Of a DNA stretch of 64,000 bases, positions 11,045 to 20,530 are shown one piece after another. The notes under the pieces are model-generated. The model made no database searches and was not told the DNA's origin. It saw only the letters and a program-made list of their open reading frames with translations. The stretch's first letter is position 1; every line of letters begins with the position of its first letter. Source of the DNA: Petunia secreta (Eukaryota; Streptophyta; Magnoliopsida; Solanales; Solanaceae); NCBI GenBank assembly GCA_029990175.1, contig JARKIP010000010.1:46060001-46124000 (forward strand). Reading direction: 5' to 3'. The translations under genes were made by a program, and so were the position numbers.

Positions 11045-11799
11045 TGATAAGAATCAAACGCGGAAAGTAAAAGGATAAGAACGAGACGTAACTCGATCTC
11101 TAATCCCAAGTAGCAACGGAGAACTTGTTCCGTTACACCCCGAGAGAAGGACAAGAACACCTACGCTATGCAACTACCCTCGAGCTAACGCGAGCACGCA
11201 AGTAGAATGGTCGGAGAGGAAAAGTATTCATCTAGATCCGCTAGAAGAACTACAAGTCCCAAATCAAAGGGTTTCATTCAATAACTAAGAGCCTTGCTCA
11301 TGTTCAATATTCATTAATCATCAAAAACTAGACTAAGTTCAAAATAGGCTAAGCATGGCTATTTATAGTGTTTCCCAAGCTTGCACAATGACTAAAATAC
11401 CCTTACTAATAAGGTTCACAAAATAGGCCACGTAGGGCAAAACGGTAAAATAAACATAGGCCTTCACAGCTGGGAGGGGCGCCTGGGATTGCTGTCAGCT
11501 AGGCGGGGCGCCTGGCTCAGGCGGGGCGCCTGGCTAGGTGGGGCGCCTGGGTGGGGCGCCTGGCTAGGCGGTCCGCCTGTGCACTTTCAGCTCCTTAGGC
11601 AGTGAACTTGCCAGGCGGGGCGCCTGGCTCTGCTGGGCTGTCTTCTTCCTTAGGCGTGAGGCCTAGTTTGAGCACCCGGAATGGCTTCCACTCGCTTCCT
11701 TACTCAAGTCCTCTCCTCTCCAAGTATAAATGCACCTCTTGGACATCCTTGACTTGGCTCCGAGTGAATGGTCTCCTTGTGGGGGTTTGGTTCTTATCA
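11045..11799 (-). repeat. E3 3' LTR
   Basis: 755 bp, plus-strand ends TGATAAGAAT and TTCTTATCA. It holds a TATA-like box (11359-11368, tattta on plus) and a block of GC-rich palindromic repeats at 11470-11630 (word ggggcgcctgg). The minus-strand integrase frame enters from the internal region and ends at a stop at 11700. Confidence 0.92.
11470..11630 (-). repeat. GC-rich palindromic repeats in E3 3' LTR
   Basis: Six copies or so of aggcggggcgcctgg and variants (gtggggcgcctgg), with the self-complementary core ggcgcc. The other LTR has two extra units (18350-18540), and five more copies lie in the leader at 17108-17232. On the minus strand each unit can be read as PGAPP. Confidence 0.8.
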
Positions 11800-12314
11800 T
11801 CCTCCCCTTCTTGAGAAGATTTCGTCCTAGAAATTGAAGCATCATCACCCACGACCTCGTCATCACCTACATCCAAAGGAACCAAGTCACAAACATTGAA
11901 AGTATTAGAAACTTGATACTCACTTGGCAAATCGACCACATAGGCGTTGTTGTTTATCTTTGAAAGCACTTGGAATGGGCCATCTCCACGGGGTGCCAAC
12001 TTCCCTTTTCTAAGGTTTGGAAACCTTTCTTTCCGAAAGTGCACCCACACATAGTCACCCTTCTTGAGTTCCACCTTCTTGCGTCCCTTGTTTTTCTTAG
12101 AGGCTACCTTTGCATAGGCTTCCTCCAAGTTCTTCTTCGCCTTAGCATGAACCTCCATCAAAGCCTTGGCTCTAGCTTTACCTTCAAAATTAACAACCAT
12201 TTCCCTTGGCAAAGGGGTTAGATCAAGGGGAATCAAGGGGTTAAATCCATAGACACACTCGAATGGAGTCATGCCTATCATGCTATGCAATGTGCGATTG
12301 TAGGCAAACTCCAT
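11700..12314 (-). CDS. E3 integrase C-terminal part, extending into 3' LTR
   Basis: In frame with the pol frame that ends at 12351, after one TGA and 12 further sense codons. It carries the end of the catalytic core (MEFAYNRTLHSMIGMTPFE), a basic Lys-rich stretch, the GPY-type module (GDGPFQVLSKINNNAYVVDL) and the tail SISRTKSSQEGEDD. The frame continues about 33 codons into the 3' LTR (NQTPTRRPFTRSQVKDVQ) and stops at 11700. In the other LTR this stop is absent, and the frame reaches a Pro-rich tail. Reading of pol into the 3' LTR is known for CRM elements. The product would be made only if the TGA at 12351-12353 were bypassed. Confidence 0.75.
   Translation of the reverse strand: MEFAYNRTLHSMIGMTPFECVYGFNPLIPLDLTPLPREMVVNFEGKARAKALMEVHAKAKKNLEEAYAKVASKKNKGRKKVELKKGDYVWVHFRKERFPNLRKGKLAPRGDGPFQVLSKINNNAYVVDLPSEYQVSNTFNVCDLVPLDVGDDEVVGDDASISRTKSSQEGEDDKNQTPTRRPFTRSQVKDVQEVHLYLERRGLE
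11800..11813 (-). promoter_or_regulatory. E3 polypurine tract
   Basis: The minus strand reads AAGAAGGGGAGGA next to the 3' LTR. It overlaps the coding frame (SSQEGEDD), as the last codons of pol run through it. Confidence 0.75.
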
Positions 12315-12350
12315 AAGAGGTAAACGATCAATCCAAGTCCCGGCCTTACC

Positions 12351-15300
12351 TCAGGTCATGGCTCTAAGAAGAGCACCCAAGGTTCGGTTTACCACTTCCG
12401 TTTGCCCATCGGTTTGTGGGTGGTGGGACGTGGAGAACAAGAGCTTGGTGCCTAAAGCACCCCATAAACACCTCCAAAAATGACTTAGGAACTTAGTGTC
12501 CCTATCACTCACTATGGTTTGAGGCACACCATGCAACTTCAAAACATTTTCAATAAACAAAGTTGCCACATGTTGTGCATCATCGCATTTTTTGCATGGA
12601 ATGAAATGAGCCATTTTGGAGAACCTATCCACAACAACATAAATGCTATCATGGCCCCCCCTAGTCCTTGGTAATCCCATCACAAAATCCATTGATATAT
12701 CCAACCATGGACTAGTAGGTACGGGGAGAGGGGTATATAACCCATGGGGGTGGGCTTTGGATTTAGCACGCTTGCACTCAAGGCAATTGTTGCAAAACTT
12801 TTCCACTTGCACCCCCATCTTTGGCCAATGAAATTGTTCTTTAAGAATAGCCAAAGTCTTTCTTGTGCCAAAATGTCCCATGAGTCCTCCGCAATGTGCC
12901 TCATGCACAAGCAACTCTCTCCAAGAGGACTCCGGTATGCACACCCTACCATTTTTGAAGATATATCCATTAACCCATTGGTATTTGTCAACTCTCTCCC
13001 CTTTCTCTAGAGTGTCATGGACACTCTTTAGCTTTGGGTCATGAGCATACATCAATTTAATGCTCTCAAAACCCATGAGCTTAGAGGTGAGAGTGGTGGC
13101 TAGAGCGAACTTTCTCGAAAGCGCATCCGCCACAACATTGTCCTTCCCTTTCTTGTATTGGATCACATAGGGAAAGGACTCAATGAATTCAACCCACTTG
13201 GCATGTCTCTTATTGAGCTTCTCTTGGCCTCTCAAATGCTTGAGTGACTCATGATCACTCTTGATCACAAACTCACGAGGCCAAAGGTAGTGTTGCCAAT
13301 GGGCAAGGGCTCTCACAAGGGCATACAACTCCTTGTCATATGTAGAATAGTTCAAGGAGGCCCCTTTCAATTTCTCACTAAAGTAGGCGATGGGTTTGCT
13401 ATCTTGCATTAATACACCACCAATTCCCACCCCCGAGGCATCACATTCAACCTCAAATGCCTTTCCGAAGTCGGGCAATTGCAATAGAGGGGCGGTACTC
13501 AACCTACTTTTCAACTCATGGAAGGCCTTCTCTTGAGGCTCTCCCCAAACAAAAGGTTGGTCTTTCTTCACCAATTCGGTGAGTGGAGCGGCGATGGAGC
13601 TAAAGTCTTTTACAAATCGCCTATAAAAGCTAGCAAGACCATGAAAGCTCCTCACTTGAGTCACGGTAGTAGGAGTAGGCCAATCACGTATGGCCTCTAC
13701 CTTAGACTCATCCACCTCCACTCCTTGGGCACTCACAACAAACCCAAGGAAGACAACCTTCTCCACACCAAAGGCACACTTTTTGAAATTAGCATAAAGC
13801 TTTTCGGCTTTCAAAGCTTCAAGCACTTGCCTAAGGTGGTCAACATGTTCATCAATTGTCTTACTATAGATCAAGATGTCATCAAAATAGACAACAACAA
13901 ACTTATTGATAAAAGACTTCAAAACATGATTCATGAGTCGCATGAAAGTGCTAGGTGCGTTGGAAAGCCCGAAGGGCATTACCAACCATTCATAGAGACC
14001 GAATTTGGTCTTGAATGCGGTTTTCCATTCATCCCCGGGTTTCATCCGGATTTGATGGTAACCGGACCTAAGGTCGATTTTGGAAAAGACAGACGACCCA
14101 CTCAATTCATCCAACATGTCATCAAGTCGTGGAATAGTGTGACGGTACTTTACCGTTATCTTATTCACGGCTCGACAATCCACACACATTCTCCAAGTGC
14201 CGTCCTTCTTTGGAACAAGAATGACCGGTACGGCACAAGGACTCAAGCTCTCCCTTACCAAGCCTTTGGAAAGCAAGTCATCAACTTGTTTTTGCAACTC
14301 CCTTGTATCCTCGGGATTGCTCCTATAAGCCGGCTTGTTTGGGATTTGAGAGCCCGGAATAAAGTCGATTTGATGTTCAATACCCCTCAAGGGAGGTAAG
14401 CCATCGGGCATCTCATCCGGGAACATGTCCCCAAAATCCTTCAAGACATTCTCAAACACACTAGGCAAAGGGTTAGAAGAAAAATCACAATTAGAGTTTA
14501 AGATCATACCTTTGTGCACTAGGCATAGGAGAAACTTGGTGCCATAATTTCCCTTTAAGATCTCGCCCGGTTGCATCATGGCACACATGCCTCCGGTAGA
14601 TGAAGTAGGTGGGATTGCCACCATGCTTTTGGGCAATGGGCTAGTCTCAATGATTGACTTGGCCTTTGCTACCTCCCTCAACTCCCTCATCTTGTTGTAG
14701 TCATCACTCACTTGTTTGGGAGTTAGGGGCTTCAACACATATTTCTTTCCTTCATGTTGGAGCGTGTAAGTGTTGACACGTCCATTGTGAACAACTTGCC
14801 GATCAAATTGCCAAGGCCTTCCAAAGAGAAGGTGGCAAGCTTGCATGGGCACAACGTCGAACAAGTGTTCATCAACGTAACTACCCATTCTAAACTTGAT
14901 CATGGCTTGTTTCATTACCTTAAGCTCCCCACATTCACTAAGCCATTGTAACCGGTATGGCTTGGGGTGTTTCACGGTTGGCAACTTCAATTGGGTTATA
15001 AGAGATTGGCTCACAACATTAGTGCAACTCCCGGAGTCAATGATCATAGAGCACACAACACCCTTTACACGACACCTAGCATGGAAAAGGTTTTCCCTTT
15101 GCAAGGTTTCGCCATCCTCCACAATCATAGCTCCTAAGCTCCTTCTCACTACTAGAAAAGTATGAGGTTCCTCATCCTCCACCGTGTCATCTTGTTCATC
15201 CTCCTCTACTCCCTCATCTTCCACTACTCCCTCATCTTCCTCTGGCTCACTCTCTTGCTCATAAGCATGTTCACCAACAACAACCATGGTCCTCTTCGTA

Positions 15301-15635
15301 GGACACTCCTTAGCAAAGTGTCCATACCCCTTGCATTTGTGACATTGAATGGAAGAAGAAGTAGGAGTATTCAATTGAGTTTTAGAATTACCTCCAACAT
15401 TGGGTGTATACCTCTCAAACGGCTTCTTCACATCTTTGCTTGCATTCGCTCCACTAGGGCCACTTGCACTTGTGAATCTTGCATTGGGAGTAGGATTTTT
15501 CCAATCCTTTGGCTTGCTCATGGAAGTAGAAGTGTTGCTTTTGTAACGGGTGGACTTTTCCTTGTCAAGCCATTGCTCAGCTCGAATAGCGGCATCAAGG
15601 ACTTCTTGAAGTGAAAGATAAGAATGCAATCTCAA
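12351..15635 (-). CDS. E3 pol: zinc knuckle, protease, RT, RNase H, integrase
   Basis: 1094 codons. In order: end of gag with zinc knuckle CHKCKGYGHFAKEC (about residue 98), aspartic protease CSMIIDSGSCTNVV (about 195), RT from LRGIEHQIDFIPG with PSTFMRLMNHVL and active box VVYFDDILIYSK, RNase H beginning VECDASGVGIGGVLM, then integrase with HCGGLMGHF and CNNCLEC zinc ligands and the core DISMDFVMG, VSDRDTKF and HHPQTDGQTEVVNRT (D,D,E visible). The frame opens at a TTG just after the gag stop, so it is one nucleotide out of register with gag. It ends at a TGA where the plus-strand relic has a Lys codon. Catalytic residues look intact, so the decay is recent. Confidence 0.9.
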   Translation of the reverse strand: MRLHSYLSLQEVLDAAIRAEQWLDKEKSTRYKSNTSTSMSKPKDWKNPTPNARFTSASGPSGANASKDVKKPFERYTPNVGGNSKTQLNTPTSSSIQCHKCKGYGHFAKECPTKRTMVVVGEHAYEQESEPEEDEGVVEDEGVEEDEQDDTVEDEEPHTFLVVRRSLGAMIVEDGETLQRENLFHARCRVKGVVCSMIIDSGSCTNVVSQSLITQLKLPTVKHPKPYRLQWLSECGELKVMKQAMIKFRMGSYVDEHLFDVVPMQACHLLFGRPWQFDRQVVHNGRVNTYTLQHEGKKYVLKPLTPKQVSDDYNKMRELREVAKAKSIIETSPLPKSMVAIPPTSSTGGMCAMMQPGEILKGNYGTKFLLCLVHKGMILNSNCDFSSNPLPSVFENVLKDFGDMFPDEMPDGLPPLRGIEHQIDFIPGSQIPNKPAYRSNPEDTRELQKQVDDLLSKGLVRESLSPCAVPVILVPKKDGTWRMCVDCRAVNKITVKYRHTIPRLDDMLDELSGSSVFSKIDLRSGYHQIRMKPGDEWKTAFKTKFGLYEWLVMPFGLSNAPSTFMRLMNHVLKSFINKFVVVYFDDILIYSKTIDEHVDHLRQVLEALKAEKLYANFKKCAFGVEKVVFLGFVVSAQGVEVDESKVEAIRDWPTPTTVTQVRSFHGLASFYRRFVKDFSSIAAPLTELVKKDQPFVWGEPQEKAFHELKSRLSTAPLLQLPDFGKAFEVECDASGVGIGGVLMQDSKPIAYFSEKLKGASLNYSTYDKELYALVRALAHWQHYLWPREFVIKSDHESLKHLRGQEKLNKRHAKWVEFIESFPYVIQYKKGKDNVVADALSRKFALATTLTSKLMGFESIKLMYAHDPKLKSVHDTLEKGERVDKYQWVNGYIFKNGRVCIPESSWRELLVHEAHCGGLMGHFGTRKTLAILKEQFHWPKMGVQVEKFCNNCLECKRAKSKAHPHGLYTPLPVPTSPWLDISMDFVMGLPRTRGGHDSIYVVVDRFSKMAHFIPCKKCDDAQHVATLFIENVLKLHGVPQTIVSDRDTKFLSHFWRCLWGALGTKLLFSTSHHPQTDGQTEVVNRTLGALLRAMT

Positions 15636-16675
15636 TTGGGAAGCATACCATAGCTCAAACCATTCATGAAACGAATCACGGCTTGCTCCTCATCTCCGGT
15701 GTCCATATCCAAGGCCATTTGAGTTCTTTCAAACTCATCAAAATATTCATGCACCGTCTTGACACCTTGTTTCAACTCATAAAGTTTCTTGAGTTGCTCT
15801 TGACGATATCTAGGAGTGATGTACTTGATACTCATGATACCCTTCAAGTCATTCCAACCCACAATCATAGGAATTCCCGCTCTCCTTCTTGATCTCTTGA
15901 TGGATTCCCACCAAGTAGATGCATAAGATTCAAAGGAGGAAATAGCATAGGTGCCCTTCTTCTCATCGGTCATGTCATTTGTGTCAAACAACCTTTCTAT
16001 TTGTAGCACCCATTCAATGTAAGCCTCCGGATCACAATTCCCCTTAAAAGTTGGAAGGCTAAGCTTCACACTATTGAGGTTGGTGTTGTCACGACCCCCA
16101 CGGAAAGGCTCCGTTTGGCCCCCATAGTGATCTTCATTCACACCATACTCCCTTCTCGCATTCCCACCAACAAATCCCATAGGTGGCCCTCGACCTCGGC
16201 CCCTACCTCTATCCACATTTCGACCCCAATTCACAGCTCGCCTTGGTTGAAAGTGATCATCAAACCCATACACATCGTCACCATAATCAACTTCCTCCCC
16301 TTCTTGAGCCTCATCAACTTGCTCAAGAGGTTGCACATTTCGGATGGGTCTCGGTAGTGGAATGTTTCTTGGAGGGTTTTCCAAGATACGGGGAATGCCC
16401 GTTCGTTCAATTCTCTCTCGTTCCTCCTTTACCCGTTGTTGATTGAGAAATTCAACAACTTGCTCCGGGGTAAAGGTAGGGCTACTTGAGCCTTCACCGG
16501 CCTCAATTTGGACACTCGGGGTCCCCTTTTCAATTGCGACACTCGGGGTCCCTTGGTCACCTTGGGTGCTTGAGGCACCCTTTTCAAGTGACTCAATCCT
16601 TTGAGTCATGACATCCATCTTGGCAAGAAGGCTAGCCAAGGCCTCCTTCATGAAATCTTGACCTTCGTTGGCCAA
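15632..16675 (-). CDS. E3 gag (capsid) protein
   Basis: 347 codons starting MANEGQDFMKEALASLLAKM, with a short N-terminal coiled-coil-like stretch, a Pro/Glu-rich linker, an Arg/Gly-rich stretch (VDRGRGRGRGPPMG, about residues 153-166) and the retrotransposon capsid domain (AYIEWVLQIERLFD, YASTWWESIKR, YFDEFERTQMALD). It stops at 15632 with GMLPN, four bases after pol frame opens (overlap 15632-15635), in a different register. Chromoviruses usually have one continuous gag-pol frame. No good slippery heptamer is visible in the gag frame at this point, so I favour a 1-nt indel. Confidence 0.88.
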   Translation of the reverse strand: MANEGQDFMKEALASLLAKMDVMTQRIESLEKGASSTQGDQGTPSVAIEKGTPSVQIEAGEGSSSPTFTPEQVVEFLNQQRVKEERERIERTGIPRILENPPRNIPLPRPIRNVQPLEQVDEAQEGEEVDYGDDVYGFDDHFQPRRAVNWGRNVDRGRGRGRGPPMGFVGGNARREYGVNEDHYGGQTEPFRGGRDNTNLNSVKLSLPTFKGNCDPEAYIEWVLQIERLFDTNDMTDEKKGTYAISSFESYASTWWESIKRSRRRAGIPMIVGWNDLKGIMSIKYITPRYRQEQLKKLYELKQGVKTVHEYFDEFERTQMALDMDTGDEEQAVIRFMNGLSYGMLPN

Positions 16676-17900
16676 TTTGTACCTACAAAGAAAAGAAACA
16701 AGAGTTAGTTAAAACACCTCACTCGCTCCCTTACTTGTGTTCACTCGGATCACTCTTTTGGGTGGCGGTGGATATTTCACTCAACTTGTAGTTCCAAAGC
16801 TTCACGTAGATGATTAGCAATTCCTCAACTCAACTAAACTATCCACGATTCACGCACACTCCGGGGTGAGTGGAGTTAATGAGACTCAATGAACGCTAGG
16901 CACTTTTAAGTGAGGACTTGAGTTAAAAGGTTCTACGCTTTTCCTTAGAAGTCTACTCTCCTTGCTAGGCACGAATTCACCTAATAGCAATTAAAGGGGT
17001 TAGCACTATTCAAGTAGATCGGTTACTCAAAGTAGTACTAACTAGATGTTATATTATCAAACAAAGGGAAGTACCTACGAAAATCTACCCGAAACAATAC
17101 GTTCAGCACTCAGGAGGGGCGCCTGAAACTCAGGTGGGGCGCCTAACTGTGCAGGCAATCAGGCGGGGCGCCTGGGACCTAGGCGGGGCGCCTGAGGTCT
17201 TAGGCAGTAGCCAAGTCAGGCGGGGCGCCTGGGCCTGGGACAGTTTCAACACGTTCCAAACTTGTTCCAAGTCGATTTCCAAGCTCCAAATCTGATGTTT
17301 TCAACTTGTTTTCACAATCCAATGATACCCAAAGTTGTTTTTGATCTTCTTTAACAAAACCCAATCAAATTTTCAATCAAGCAGTCAATCAAATCAGGAT
17401 TTCAAGTCAAGAACTTCAAGAACACAAGGGTTTATCAAAAGGGTTTCAACAAGGATTGTGATTCATCAAACTTGGTGCTATACATGTTCAAATCCCACAA
17501 AATTGGTACCGATTCGTTTGTTTTTCAATGAAGATCAATCCCCAATAACAAGTTTTCAATCAAGCATCAATCCAACCCAAGAATCAAGCCAAAATCATCA
17601 AGAACAAGGTTTATCAAGGGTTTAAGGGTTGTTGGGGTTTCAATTTTTCAAACTTCACCAATCCAAACAAATTTGATACCTAAGCAACGGGAATTCAATC
17701 ACGATCAAGAATCCATAACACCCATATCACAAATCATCCAAATCAACAAGTTACACCAAATTTTTAGATTTTCAATTTTTTTTTTCAATTTTTTTGTAAT
17801 TTTCTCCTTTCTAATATCTTCAACAACAAGAAAACTAAAAGAGGATACTAGGCACGAAGAACCAAGGGTCGGGGGTTTGTAGAAACAAAACCCGAGCCTT
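16676..17900 (-). other. E3 5' leader
   Basis: 1.2 kb between primer site and gag ATG. It contains five copies of the GC-rich palindromic repeat at 17108-17232, the same word as in the LTR, and CAATCAAG-rich AT sequence at 17330-17720. No convincing ORF. Confidence 0.7.
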
Positions 17901-17912
17901 GCTCTGATACCA
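17901..17912 (-). promoter_or_regulatory. E3 primer-binding site, tRNA-iMet type
   Basis: The minus strand reads TGGTATCAGAGC, complementary to the 3' end of initiator tRNA-Met, three bases from the 5' LTR. It confirms minus orientation. Confidence 0.92.
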
Positions 17913-17915
17913 AGC

Positions 17916-18708
17916 TGATAAGAATCAAACGCGGAAAGTAAAAGGATAAGAACGAGACGTAACTCGATCTCTAATCCCAAGTAGCAACGGAGAACTTGTT
18001 CCGTTACACCCCGAGAGAAGGACAAGAACACCTACGCTATGCAACTACCCTCGAGCTAACGCGAGCACGCAAGTAGAATGGTCGGAGAGGAAAAGTATTC
18101 ATCTAGATCCGCTAGAAGAACTACAAGTCCCAAATTAAAGGGTTTCATTCAATAACCAAGAGCCTTGCTCATGTTCAATATTCATTAATCATCAAAAACT
18201 AGACTAATTTCAAAATAGGCTAAGCATGGCTATTTATAGTGTTTCCCAAGCTTGCACAATGACTAAAATACCCTTACTAATAAGGTTCACAAAATAGGCA
18301 ACGTAGGGCAAAACGGTAAAATAAACATAGGCCTTCACAGCTGGGAGGGGCGCCTGGAATCTGGGAGGGGCGCCTGGGATTGCTGTCAGCTAGGCGGGGC
18401 ACCTGGCTCAGGCGGGGCGCCTGGCTAGGTGGGGCGCCTGGGTGGGGCGCCTGGCTAGGCGGTCCGCCTGTGCACTTTCAGCTCCTTAGGCAGTGAACTT
18501 GCCAGGCGGGGCGCCTGGCTCAGGCGGGGCGCCTGGCTCTGCTGGGCTGTCTTCTTCCTTAGGCGTGAGGCCTAGTTTGAGCACCCGGAATGGCTTCCAC
18601 TCGCTTCCTTCCTCAAGTCCTCTCCTCTCCAAGTATAAATACACCTCTTGGACATCCTTGACTTGGCTCCGAGTGAATGGTCTCCTTGTGGGGGTTTGGT
18701 TCTTATCA
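17916..18708 (-). repeat. E3 5' LTR
   Basis: 793 bp. It differs from the 3' LTR by about seven substitutions and by two extra GC-rich repeat units. In the minus frame matching the pol tail, this copy lacks the stop found at 11700 in the 3' LTR and reads on through KLGLTPKEEDSPAEPGAPPE to a stop near 18486. Confidence 0.92.
18231..18239 (-). promoter_or_regulatory. TATA-like box in E3 5' LTR
   Basis: Minus strand CTATAAATAG, identical in both LTRs and correctly placed for minus-strand transcription. Confidence 0.55.
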
Positions 18709-18713
18709 GTAAA
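18709..18713. repeat. Target site duplication of E3, right copy
   Basis: GTAAA, matching 11040-11044. Confidence 0.85.
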
Positions 18714-19620
18714 CGTCCTAGTCATGAAGATGTGGTGCACGACACACCCATAAAGAGGGGTTTACATGGGCATATTTTCCACTATAACTCGATAGATGAG
18801 TCATCTTGGTCTCAGCATTGTTTCGAATGAACTTAGGAATATTGAGGAGTAAAGCATGACGAATATGCACGATTCAAATAGATAGGCGCGATTAGGAAGG
18901 AACACGGAGCTAGTACCTAATATGTGAGGAAAGATTAGGTAGATCACTGGTGCGAGCATAGGATTGTGGCTTTGAGCATTTTTAGAGCTCGGCAAAATAG
19001 ATAGCTTGCGGATGTAGTGAAAGCATTGACTGTAGGATTAGGCCTTTTGAATTGGTTCTTTTGGAATGATGCTTTGAGGTATGTTTGAGGCTTTGTGGTT
19101 GTATAATTGGTAGTGATTTTGGGAGCCGGTGTGAGAGCGGGACGCAGGGGTTTGTCGAGAGATCGGAGAATCCCTACAGCAAGATCAAGATAACTGCAAA
19201 TTGAGATGAAAAATAAAGATAAAGTAAACTTCCCTGTTGAGTTGGTCTCTCCTTTTTCCAGTTTGCTTTCTGGTGCTCAGTGCTAGGGAATGTGTGCCTC
19301 TCCTCTGGGGGATATCTATTTGCTAAGTGCTTCTCGTCAGGAGGTAGTTGCTTCGTAATGCTGAACTGTTGTTGGATCATCTTGCCAGTGTGACACCGGA
19401 TTGTATGTCCATTGCTTTTCGTCCTTTAAATGTGTGCTTGTCACGTCGGGCTGTATATTCCTTTTGTATTGAGTCGTGTATCTTTTCATACAGGGTTGCC
19501 TATCATTCTTTCATCTTGGTTGCGCACCCTTTGCTATGCTATCCTTTCGCCGGGCTGTCTACGCTTTGTCATGTTGTCCTCTCCCTGGGTTGTCTACCCC
19601 CAGGCTGTCTTCCTGTTACA
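18714..19620 (-). other. E1 3' UTR, continued (second duplication unit)
   Basis: 18714-19040 is the second copy of the 430-bp unit seen at 10574-11044. The rest is unique non-coding DNA leading into the 69-bp tandem array. Short ORFs here lack recognisable features. Confidence 0.55.
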
Positions 19621-19624
19621 ATGT

Positions 19625-20530
19625 CAAAATTTGCATCGGGCTGTGTACCCTTCGCGGTGTCAGTTTCGACATCGGGCTGTGTATCCTCCGTCGGTGCTTC
19701 AGGTTGTGTACCCTCGGCAAAAATAAATACAAATCGATATTGGGCTGTGTACCCTCAATCGACGCTTCGGGCTGTGTACCCTCAGCTAATTTAAATACAA
19801 ATCGTTATCAGGTTGTTTACCCTCAGTCGACACTTCGGACTGTGTAACCTCAGCTAATGTAAATGCAAATTGATATCGGGTTGTGTACCCTCAACCGACG
19901 CTTCGGGTTGTGTACCCTCAGCTAATGTAAATGACAAATCGTTATCGGGCTATGTACTCTCAACCGACACTTCGGGCTGTGTACCCTCAGCTAATTTAAA
20001 TGACAAATTGATATCGGGCTGTGTACCCTCAACCGACACTTCGGACTGTGTACCCTCAGCTAATTTAAATGACAAATCTATATCGGGCTGTGTACCCTCA
20101 ACCGACGCTTCGGGTTGTGTACCCTCAGCTAATTTAAATAAAAAATCGATATTGGGTTGTATATCCTCAACCGATGCTTCGGACTGTGTACCCTCAACTA
20201 ATTTAAATGACAAATCAATATCGGATTGTGTATCCTCAACCGACGTTTCGGGTTATGTACCCTTAGCAAATTTAAATGACAAATCCATATTGAGCTGTGT
20301 ACCCTCAACCAACGCTTCAGGCTGTATACCCTCAGCTAATTTAAATGACAAATTGATATCGGGTTGTATACCCTCAACCGACGCTTCGGGCTACGTACCC
20401 TCAGCAAATGCAAATGCGAATTGATATCGGGCTGTGTACCCTCAATCGATGCTTCGGGATGTGTACCCTCAGCAAATGAAAGTGCCAAATTTGACATCGG
20501 GCTGCGTACCCTCAGTCGATACATCAAGAG
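19625..20530 (-). repeat. 69-bp tandem array in E1 (about 13 units)
   Basis: The period is exactly 69 bp in the middle of the array (anchor ctaattt at 19991, 20060, 20129, 20198). Each unit is itself a near duplicate: gggctgtgtaccctca occurs twice, joined by accgacgcttc, then agctaatttaaatgacaaat. With a period of 23 codons, both strands stay open: plus 19870-20424, minus 19950-20213 (EGTQPEASVEGTQPDI on the element sense strand). I regard it as a 3' UTR repeat rather than a proven gene. Confidence 0.88.

Larger units (their letters stand above)
11045..18708 (-). mobile_element. E3: chromovirus (CRM/Galadriel-like) Ty3/gypsy element
   Basis: Complete element of 7664 bp on the minus strand, inserted between two tandem units of the E1 3' UTR, with 5-bp duplication GTAAA. 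LTRs at 11045-11799 and 17916-18708, tRNA-iMet primer site, GC-rich leader, gag, pol and polypurine tract are all present. LTRs differ by about seven substitutions and 38 bp of repeat length. Coding is nearly intact, broken by a gag-pol frame change and one stop in integrase. The RT and integrase sequence and the long reading frame into the LTR point to the CRM/Galadriel side of the chromoviruses. I saw no clear chromodomain. Confidence 0.9.

Noticed and set aside
11700..12100. Chromodomain at the end of E3 integrase
   Set aside because: The C-terminal region lacks the aromatic-cage pattern of a chromodomain. Only the GPY-type module and a short tail are visible.
13518..14399. 293-codon plus-strand ORF inside E3
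   Set aside because: It lies wholly opposite the RT/RNase H coding region of pol and has no features of its own.
15632..15650. Programmed -1 frameshift signal between E3 gag and pol
   Set aside because: No X XXY YYZ heptamer in the gag frame at the overlap. An indel is simpler.
19348..19847. Overlapping plus ORFs rich in Cys upstream of the 69-bp array
   Set aside because: They run into the tandem array in three frames at once and are antisense to E1. No domain is seen.
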